Assembly: GCA_017552965.1 (NCBI GenBank)
Contig: JAFZNQ010000004.1
Coordinates: 56,931 to 120,930, forward strand
DNA: 64,000 nucleotides
Source: Abditibacteriota bacterium
GTDB lineage: Bacteria; Armatimonadota; UBA5829
Reading direction: 5' to 3'
The position numbers were made by a program, and so were the translations under genes. The notes below the pieces were generated by a model. The model had not been told where the DNA came from. It made no database searches and saw only the letters and a list, made by a program, of their open reading frames with translations. Below are positions 57,828 through 64,000 of this stretch, one piece after another (the stretch's first letter is position 1; every line of letters begins with the position of its first letter).

Positions 57828-59000
57828 ATGGCCATAGGTTTCAAATTTGAAGAGCTTGCCCGCATAGCGGCATCCAACAGAGCTTCGGATATTTTCGTCA
57901 AGGCGGGGGCTCCCCCCAGGATGAAGCTCCACGGCGACATCATTGAGATGGAAGGCTATCCCGTGCTGGGAGACGAAGAGGCCGACGAGCTGATATATCA
58001 GAATCTCACCCAGGAGCAGATAGGCCGCTTTGAGAGGACCCACGAGCTGGACGCCTCTCTCCGGTTCCCGGGCATCTGCCGCTTCAGGCTGAACGTGTAC
58101 AGACAGAGAAACTCTTCCGCCGCGGTCTTCAGAGTCATTCCCGAGGACATCATGACCCTGGACGACCTGAACATGCCTGCCACCCTGAAGGAGTTTGCCA
58201 AGCTGAAGGACGGTCTCATCCTGGTCACCGGCCCTACGGGCTGCGGCAAATCCACCACTCTGGCCGCCATCATCAACGAGATCAACGAAACCAGAAGGGC
58301 CAACATCATCACCATCGAGGACCCGGTGGAATTTGTCCATCCGGACAAAAAGTCCCTCATATCCCAGAGAGAAGTGGGCATCGACACGGAGAGCTTTGGC
58401 AGCGCTCTGAAATACATCCTGCGTCAGGCTCCCGACATCATCCTGGTGGGTGAGCTCCGGGACGTGGAGACCATGAACATCGCTCTGTCCGCTTCGGAGA
58501 CCGGCCACCTGGTGCTCAGCACTCTGCACACCTCCTCCGCAGCGGAGACTCTGGAGAGGATCATCAACATGTTCCCGCCCTCCGAGAGAGAGCTGCTGTG
58601 TCTGCGTATCAGCAAGACCCTGAAGGGCATCGTGGCCCAGAGGCTGCTGAAGCGTATAGACAAGCCCGGCAGGATCGCTTCCGTGGAGGTCATGACCGCC
58701 ACGCCTACCACCGTCAAGCTGCTGGAAGAGGGGCGTTCCGGCTCTATCTACGACGCCATCAAAGAGGGCAGCTATTTCGGCATGCAGACCATGAACTATT
58801 CTCTGGACAGATACGTGAAGGCGGGTATCATCAGCAAGGAAGACGCCATCGCCAACTCCGGCAATATTTCCGAGCTGAATCTGATGCTGCGCCGCACCAG
58901 CGTCACCAGGGAAGAGATGGGTCTTGAGTCAGGCAAAAAGCCCCAGCAGCCCAAGCCGCAGCTGAGGCCCAAGACCCCCGGACCCGGGTCCAGACAATAA
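57828..59000 (+). CDS. pilT: Type IV pilus retraction ATPase PilT
   Basis: The 390-residue protein contains the SDIFVKAGAPPRMKLHGDI start, Walker A GPTGCGKST (about 131-139), the Asp box ITIEDPVEFVH, Walker B ILVGELRDVETMNIAL and the His box STLHTSSA. It powers pilus retraction (twitching, DNA uptake). The C-terminal 30 residues are Pro/Lys/Gln-rich. The ATG at 57828 follows an AGGAG site; the frame's upstream extension is not credible. No pilin or other pil gene is in the window. Confidence 0.95.
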   Translation: MAIGFKFEELARIAASNRASDIFVKAGAPPRMKLHGDIIEMEGYPVLGDEEADELIYQNLTQEQIGRFERTHELDASLRFPGICRFRLNVYRQRNSSAAVFRVIPEDIMTLDDLNMPATLKEFAKLKDGLILVTGPTGCGKSTTLAAIINEINETRRANIITIEDPVEFVHPDKKSLISQREVGIDTESFGSALKYILRQAPDIILVGELRDVETMNIALSASETGHLVLSTLHTSSAAETLERIINMFPPSERELLCLRISKTLKGIVAQRLLKRIDKPGRIASVEVMTATPTTVKLLEEGRSGSIYDAIKEGSYFGMQTMNYSLDRYVKAGIISKEDAIANSGNISELNLMLRRTSVTREEMGLESGKKPQQPKPQLRPKTPGPGSRQ

Positions 59001-59012
59001 ACAGCCTGCTCC

Positions 59013-59903
59013 ATGAACAGGCTCCCGTATCCCTCCTGGTCCCATTCTTCCATGAAGCTGTTTGAAGGGTGCAGGAGAGAGTATTATTACAGCAAATACC
59101 ACGCCCTCTGCCGGGACAGGCATCACGTCCGGGCCCTGAAGAACATGACCTCCGCCCCCCTGCTGGCGGGCAGTCTGGTCCACGAGGTCATAGCCCGGGC
59201 TCTCTCGGACAGATACAAATACGGCAGAGCGCCGTCGCCGGAGCAGGTGACAGACGCCTTTCGCAGGCGCTATGAAGAGGCTGTGGCCAGGTCTGCCGAT
59301 TGCGCAGACCCGGCAGCCTGGTCCGATACGGCGGAGGGCATGCTCGCGGAGCATTATTACTCCGAGACGGGAGCCGCGGAGACCATACGGGCTGCCGGCG
59401 AAAAAGGCGCGGCGGGACTCCGGAGCCTGTGCGCCCACAGCCTGTGGCGCAAGCTCAACGAAGAATTGGCCCCGGAAAACATCAAGTATATGGACAAGCC
59501 GGATGATTTCCCCAGCTTCGAATACGAGGGCATCCGGGTGTATGCGAAGATCGACCTGGCAGTCTGCGGCAGGAGCTGGTACCGCATATTTGACTGGAAG
59601 ACCGGCAGGCCCGGCGACGCAGACCCTCTGCAGCCGGCGATCTACGCCCTATATGCCCAAAGCGAGTGGCGCTGGGAGCCTGAAAAGGTGCAGTTTGATT
59701 TTGTCTATCTGTCTCCGGAGGTCCGGCGGGTCCGCGCCGTGACAGACGCGGAGAGCCTGCGGGAGGCCCGGGAGACCATCGCCGCGTCCTTTGAAGAAAT
59801 GGTCCGGCTTTACCGTGACGGGTCTCCCGTGATAGAGGACTTTCCTCAGAACATATCGCCCAAGTGTCAAGGCTGCCGGTTCAGGGAGCTTTGCTCAGTA
59901 TAA
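59013..59903 (+). CDS. PD-(D/E)XK nuclease, Cas4/RecB-like, with Fe-S cysteines
   Basis: The 296-residue protein has the nuclease core GIRVYAKIDLAV...IFDWKTG with the DWK acidic/Lys motif near 185-195, and four cysteines (C20 in FEGCRREYYY; C285, C288 and C294 in CQGCRFRELC) placed like the iron-sulfur cluster of AddB/Cas4 exonucleases. Such enzymes process DNA ends in repair or immunity. No cas genes or helicase lie near, so repair is more likely. It starts 12 nt after pilT and its stop is 11 nt before the next start. Confidence 0.85.
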   Translation: MNRLPYPSWSHSSMKLFEGCRREYYYSKYHALCRDRHHVRALKNMTSAPLLAGSLVHEVIARALSDRYKYGRAPSPEQVTDAFRRRYEEAVARSADCADPAAWSDTAEGMLAEHYYSETGAAETIRAAGEKGAAGLRSLCAHSLWRKLNEELAPENIKYMDKPDDFPSFEYEGIRVYAKIDLAVCGRSWYRIFDWKTGRPGDADPLQPAIYALYAQSEWRWEPEKVQFDFVYLSPEVRRVRAVTDAESLREARETIAASFEEMVRLYRDGSPVIEDFPQNISPKCQGCRFRELCSV

Positions 59904-59914
59904 GTGAGGTAATC

Positions 59915-62320
59915 ATGAAAAAAACAATTCTTGTCTTGTGGCTGTTATTCATAGCCTGCGCGGTCATGGCCGCCGAGTCTGTGGCGCCGCTGAATCCCGA
60001 ATACCTGGAGTGGGTACAGAGCGGCAAAAAGGCCGCGGGCATAGCCCGCGGAGGCAGGATCCCCGTCCCGGTCGGCAGCTTTTTTATCCCTTCCGAAGAG
60101 CCTGTGTTCAAGCTGGGAGAGCTGCCCGCGTATTATGATCTGCGCAGCGAGGGCAAGGTGTCTCCCATCAGGGACCAGGGCCCCTTCGGCATCTGCTGGG
60201 TCTTCGGCGCTATTGCCAGTATGGAAGGCAGCTGGCTCATGGACAACCCCTACGGCAGCGTGGATTATTCGACGTTCAACGTGGTCAGAAACACCGCGCC
60301 CTACTGGGGGGTCGATCTGGAGTCCGGCGGACATTATCTCATATCTTCGTCTTATTTTGCCCGGCTGCTGGGGCCCGTGTACGAAAAGGACGAGCCCTTT
60401 GACCCCGGCGCCTCGGGAGTGCCTGCCGCGCCGGCGAAGAAGCCCGCGGTGAGAGCCTATATCACAGAGGCGGAATATATCCCCGACCATCTGATGCACG
60501 ACACCAGCATACTGGACGGCGACAAGCCCAGCCAGGCCTATATGGACGATATCAAGAGATCTATCATGTCCAAGGGCGTCATAGACTTTTCGTATTATCA
60601 CAGCAATTCTTATCTGAACTCCGCCAACGGCAGCTATTACTGCGACAACAGCTACTATGCCAACCACGAGATATCCATAGTAGGCTGGGACGACAATTAT
60701 TCCAGATCCAAATTCAACAAGACCCCTGCCGGCAACGGAGCCTGGCTGGCCAGAAACAGCTGGGGGACCGGCTTCGGCAACAGCGGTTATATGTGGATAT
60801 CCTACTATGACAAGTCTGCCTGCGACTATTGCCAGTTCAGCCTGACCACAGATCTCGCCAGGTATTCCCGGGTCTACGAGCTGGAGGCCAAGGGGCTGGT
60901 TACCTCCGGCAGCTACACCCAGGCCAGAAGCGCCTTTACCATGAAGCAGGACGGCAGCACCGTGGACGCGGGCACCTACTGTATGGCAGGCGGCGAGACC
61001 CTCAGGTGCACCGTCTATGTCAACGGGACAAAGGCGGCTTCCGGAGAAAAATACTGCAAGTATCCCGGCTATTACCTCATACCCGTCAAGGCCTCCTTTG
61101 CCAAGGGGGACAAGGTGATCTGCCGGATCCAGTACGCGGACAACAAACAGAGCGGCATATACTATACTCCTCTGACCGACGATCTTTCCATGTCGTCCAA
61201 TGGGGACTGCCAGCTCAGCAACGACGGCTCTGACTGGACCGACACCCGGGAAGCCTTTGGCACTCCCTACGCCAACTGCATCAAGCTCTATACCAGGGAC
61301 GCGTCTTCCTCCGTAGCCGTCACCGGCGTCAGCCTGGACAAGACCTCTCTCAGCCTGAAAAAGGGAGACACCTATACCCTGGCGGCCACGGTGAAGCCCT
61401 CCGACGCCACCAACAAGACAGTCACTTGGTCTTCCGGCGATACGGCGGTGGCCAAGGTGTCCTCCGAGGGCAAGGTGACGGCCGTCGGTTCCGGGACCTG
61501 CAATATTACCGTCAAGACCAAGGACGGCGGCTTTACGGCCAAGTGCAAGGTCACCGTCGCCGAGGCCTCCGTGCCCGTCACGGGGGTGACCCTCTCCGAC
61601 ACGGAGATCAAGCTGAAAAAGGGCGAGTCAAAGACCCTGACCGCCACGGTGAAGCCCTCCAACGCCACCAACAAGAACGTGACCTGGACTTCGGACGACA
61701 CCTCCATAGCCACGGTGTCCTCCACCGGCGTGGTGAAGGCCGTGAGCGGCGGCACCGTGAAGATCCGGGTGAAGACCAGGGACGGCGGCTTCTCCGCCAA
61801 ATGCAAGGTAAAGGTGACCGTGCCGGTCACCGGCGTCACTCTGAACAAAAAGGAGATGACCCTCACAAAGGGCGCCTCCGAAACTCTGACGGCGACTATA
61901 GCGCCCTCTGACGCCACCAACAAGGAGCTGAGCTGGAAGTCCTATGACGAGAGCATCGTCACCATAGCTTCCGACGGCACGGTGACCGCCGTGGGCGCCG
62001 GCAAGACCAAGGTGCGGGCAAAGACCCGGGACGGCGGCTTTACCGCCTACTGCTGGATCAAGGTGACCGTGCCCGTAACGGGCGTCACCCTGAACAAGTC
62101 CTCCCTGACCATCGCCAAGGGGGCCTCCGCGCCTCTCACAGCCACGGTGCTGCCCTCCGACGCCACCAAGAAGGACGTGAAGTGGAAGTCCTATGACACG
62201 AGTATAGCCACCGTGGACCAGAACGGCAAGGTGAAGGGCGTGGCCAAGGGTACCACCACCGTGAGGGTCCAGACCAGGGACGGCGATTTTCGCGCCAAGT
62301 GCAAGGTGACGGTCAACTAA
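59915..62320 (+). CDS. Secreted papain-like peptidase with lectin-like domain and four BIG2 repeats
   Basis: The 801-residue protein has a signal peptide (about 1-20), a C1A peptidase domain (about 70-300) with Q88 and catalytic C94 in RDQGPFGICWVFGA, H251 in NHEISIVGWD and N281 in ARNSWGTGFGNSGYMWISY, then a lectin-like domain (about 305-455), and four bacterial Ig-like BIG2 repeats (from about 467). The family's usual QGxCGSCWAF is here QGPFGICWVF, so one disulfide Cys is missing. It probably degrades external protein while attached to a surface or polymer. The ATG follows GTGAGGTAATC. Confidence 0.88.
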   Translation: MKKTILVLWLLFIACAVMAAESVAPLNPEYLEWVQSGKKAAGIARGGRIPVPVGSFFIPSEEPVFKLGELPAYYDLRSEGKVSPIRDQGPFGICWVFGAIASMEGSWLMDNPYGSVDYSTFNVVRNTAPYWGVDLESGGHYLISSSYFARLLGPVYEKDEPFDPGASGVPAAPAKKPAVRAYITEAEYIPDHLMHDTSILDGDKPSQAYMDDIKRSIMSKGVIDFSYYHSNSYLNSANGSYYCDNSYYANHEISIVGWDDNYSRSKFNKTPAGNGAWLARNSWGTGFGNSGYMWISYYDKSACDYCQFSLTTDLARYSRVYELEAKGLVTSGSYTQARSAFTMKQDGSTVDAGTYCMAGGETLRCTVYVNGTKAASGEKYCKYPGYYLIPVKASFAKGDKVICRIQYADNKQSGIYYTPLTDDLSMSSNGDCQLSNDGSDWTDTREAFGTPYANCIKLYTRDASSSVAVTGVSLDKTSLSLKKGDTYTLAATVKPSDATNKTVTWSSGDTAVAKVSSEGKVTAVGSGTCNITVKTKDGGFTAKCKVTVAEASVPVTGVTLSDTEIKLKKGESKTLTATVKPSNATNKNVTWTSDDTSIATVSSTGVVKAVSGGTVKIRVKTRDGGFSAKCKVKVTVPVTGVTLNKKEMTLTKGASETLTATIAPSDATNKELSWKSYDESIVTIASDGTVTAVGAGKTKVRAKTRDGGFTAYCWIKVTVPVTGVTLNKSSLTIAKGASAPLTATVLPSDATKKDVKWKSYDTSIATVDQNGKVKGVAKGTTTVRVQTRDGDFRAKCKVTVN
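61309..62317 (+). repeat. Four tandem BIG2-domain repeats in the papain-like peptidase gene
   Basis: Four in-frame units of about 250 bp begin near 61309, 61571, 61820 and 62069, each starting with a Val-Thr-Gly-Val-Thr-Leu block and ending with a CKVTV-type strand. The DNA of the units is similar enough for slippage or recombination to change copy number. The same type continues in the next gene from about 63570. Confidence 0.85.
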
Positions 62321-62331
62321 ACGAATATACG

Positions 62332-62357
62332 GGCTGCGGTCATGCGTGACCGCAGCC
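62332..62357 (+). terminator. Perfect hairpin between the two BIG2-protein genes
   Basis: GGCTGCGGTCA and its exact complement pair around a TGCG loop (11-bp stem). There is no T tract, so it may be an attenuator, an RNA-stabilising hairpin or a weak terminator. Confidence 0.5.
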
Positions 62358-62378
62358 TCTGTGACAAGCGAGGCTATG

Positions 62379-64000
62379 ATGAAAACATATACCAAAATCA
62401 TTCTGACGGTCTGCGCCGTTTTTGCTTTGTGCCTGGCGGCCTATGCCGTGACCTGGAACGGGGCCACCACCATATTTTCGTCCCAGACCAGGTCCGACGA
62501 GACCTATACCTCCACGAAGGCGGATCAGAACTCTCTGCTCATAAGCACCTCCGGCAAGGTGACCATCAACAACGCCACCGTGACCAAGACCGGCGATTCT
62601 CTGCATAGCGACAATTGCCGGTATTACGGCGTCAATGCCGGGGTCATGTGCAAGAGCGGCGACGAGAAAGGCGAGACTTATTTCAACGGGGGCAATATCC
62701 AGGCGGACGCCGAGGGAGGCGACGGCCTGGTCTGCTATTACGCTTCGGCATACCTCAAGGACTCCGTCATATCCTCTCCCAAGTCCAGAGGCGTGGTGGC
62801 GGCGGAAAAGGGCTTTGTGACCCTGAACAACACCCGGGTTTACTGCGACAGCCTCCTGCCTTACGGAGGAGCGGTATGCGCCGAATACTGGGGCAACGCC
62901 AGCATATCCGGCGGCAAAGCCTGGGGCTCGGCGTGCCCGGCCATATACAGCGAGTGGTACGTGTTTGCCGAAAACGCCGATCTGTATTCCATGGATGACC
63001 CTGCCGTGGTGGTGGCTGAGACCGGCAATGCGGATATCCATGACTGTACCGTCAGGACCGGGCAGGAGAGCGAGAACCCTCCCTTCGCCGTCCTGTTCAC
63101 CAACGAAAACTCCACCGGCGTGTCCTCCTTTACCATGACGGGCGGGGAGATAGACAGCATAGACAAATTCTCTGTCCAAAACTCCAGCCCCTACATCTTT
63201 CTCAAGGAAGTGACTATGTCCGGCTATCCCGGGACCTTCCTGGAGGTTTACGCCGGAGAGGATGAAAACGGCGGCGCCATCGGCGGCAACGTGACGCTGG
63301 ATATGCTCGCCCAGTCTGCCGAGGGGGACGTCAACGTGAACTCCCTTGCTTCCCTGAAGCTGAATATGGATCAGGGGTCCTCCTTCAGAGGCTGCATCAA
63401 CAACGCGGGCCCGGAAGGGGACGTGGCGGTGACCGTCACCGGCGGCAGCGTGTGGACCCTGACGGGGGACAGCTATATAAGCACCATAGACGCGGAAAGC
63501 CCGGACAGCGTGGTCCTCAACGGCCATACCCTGTACGTGAACGGGACCCCCTACGATCCTAACGATACGGCCGTCACGGGGGTGTCCCTGAACCAGAACA
63601 CCGCCACGGTATTCGTGGGCGATTTCATAGTCCTGGAGGCCGAGGTGACCCCCGCCAGCGCCGCGGATAAGAAGGTGACCTGGCAGAGCTATGACAAGAC
63701 CATCGCCACCGTGGATTCCTACGGCATAGTAACGGGCGTGGCCCCGGGCACCACCACCATCCGGGCAAAGACCAGGGAAGGGGGCTTCACCGCCAAATGC
63801 AAGGTGACCGTGAAGGAGCCCGTGGTCAGTGTGGAGAGCGTGACCCTGAACAAGACCAAGGTGACTCTGGACAAGGGCGCCTCCGTGACCCTGAAGGCCA
63901 CCGTAGCCCCGGCAGAAGCCACCAACAAGGCGGTGACCTGGACCAGCTATGACACGGCTATAGCCACCGTGGACCAGAACGGCAAGGTCAAGGCCGTAGC
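62379..64000 (+). CDS. Secreted beta-helix-like protein with BIG2 repeats (truncated by window end)
   Basis: The frame starts at the ATG at 62379 (an ATG one codon earlier is possible) and stays open to the window edge, 540 codons without a stop. The signal peptide is about 1-22 (ending AAYA). Residues about 25-395 hold repetitive short strands (TINNATVTKTG, ASISGGKAW, FTMTGGEID) that suggest a right-handed parallel beta-helix, and two BIG2 repeats begin at about 63570 and 63830. It probably is an adhesin or polysaccharide-active protein. It is the neighbour of the papain-like peptidase. Confidence 0.7.
   Translation, partial: MKTYTKIILTVCAVFALCLAAYAVTWNGATTIFSSQTRSDETYTSTKADQNSLLISTSGKVTINNATVTKTGDSLHSDNCRYYGVNAGVMCKSGDEKGETYFNGGNIQADAEGGDGLVCYYASAYLKDSVISSPKSRGVVAAEKGFVTLNNTRVYCDSLLPYGGAVCAEYWGNASISGGKAWGSACPAIYSEWYVFAENADLYSMDDPAVVVAETGNADIHDCTVRTGQESENPPFAVLFTNENSTGVSSFTMTGGEIDSIDKFSVQNSSPYIFLKEVTMSGYPGTFLEVYAGEDENGGAIGGNVTLDMLAQSAEGDVNVNSLASLKLNMDQGSSFRGCINNAGPEGDVAVTVTGGSVWTLTGDSYISTIDAESPDSVVLNGHTLYVNGTPYDPNDTAVTGVSLNQNTATVFVGDFIVLEAEVTPASAADKKVTWQSYDKTIATVDSYGIVTGVAPGTTTIRAKTREGGFTAKCKVTVKEPVVSVESVTLNKTKVTLDKGASVTLKATVAPAEATNKAVTWTSYDTAIATVDQNGKVKAV

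Noticed and set aside
59013..59903. Cas4 of a CRISPR system
   Set aside because: The nuclease has the Cas4-like Cys pattern, but there is no repeat array or other cas gene in the window.

Overview
The window looks like a chromosomal segment of a GC-rich diderm (LPS-bearing) bacterium. The evidence for two membranes is two paralogous outer-membrane porins that begin with an S-layer-homology (SLH) domain, and the Kdo-pathway pair kdsD/kdsC. SLH-anchored porins are known from diderm Terrabacteria (Negativicutes, Deinococcota, Cyanobacteria, Armatimonadota/Abditibacteriota). Many secreted carbohydrate-related proteins, several Gfo/Idh oxidoreductases, UroD-like methyltransferases and class I fumarase make an uncultured, possibly gut-associated, Armatimonadota/Abditibacteriota-type organism plausible. 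That placement is inference; no rRNA is present to settle it.

Layout. 1-3.7 kb (minus): a tightly overlapping operon manA - DnaA-domain-I-like protein - fumarase alpha - fumarase beta - cyclophilin. 3.7-8.9 kb: two SLH porins, each with a consensus promoter and a conserved ~170-nt leader; the first porin is flanked by ~320-bp inverted repeats. 8.9-13.4 kb (plus): a cluster of DnaA-box-like sequences, hrcA, a TIM-barrel sugar isomerase, a low-GC PP-loop protein and an AgcS/AlsT symporter. 13.4-21.1 kb (minus): a lipoprotein, tandem nucleoside hydrolases, a MITE-like repeat, a Cys-rich small protein, a UroD-like protein, a secreted protein, an RNase H fusion and holA. 21.2-22.3 kb (plus): a second UroD-like gene. 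22.4-31 kb (minus): argS, rdgB, rph, trxA, galK, parB, parA, tRNA-Ser(CGA) and a secreted GH9-like protein. 31.1-64 kb (almost all plus): an oxidoreductase, dnaE, a sugar ABC transporter without its ATPase, relA/spoT, dtd, a large secreted protein, serS, two small membrane proteins, recF, dciA-like, a TPR protein, rpmB, kdsD-kdsC, a phosphoesterase, a GHL15-like protein, pilT, a Fe-S nuclease, and two secreted BIG2-repeat proteins, the last cut by the window end.

Origin-proximal character. parAB lies next to two perfect 16-bp parS palindromes (one inside parB, one at 31.06 kb). Gene direction switches from mainly minus to nearly all plus at about 31 kb. An AT-rich segment with two perfect DnaA boxes sits directly upstream of recF (47.04-47.30 kb), and another box-bearing AT-rich segment follows dnaE (35.75-35.90 kb). 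I read this as the neighbourhood of oriC, with the recF-upstream segment the best candidate.

The most unusual features are the shared porin leader, the modular GC-rich repeats (including a ~170-bp element with 15-bp perfect terminal inverted repeats), the multiple DnaA-box clusters, and several enzymes with altered key residues (galactokinase, calcineurin-like phosphoesterase). I did not find CRISPR arrays, transposase genes, prophage genes or rRNA.
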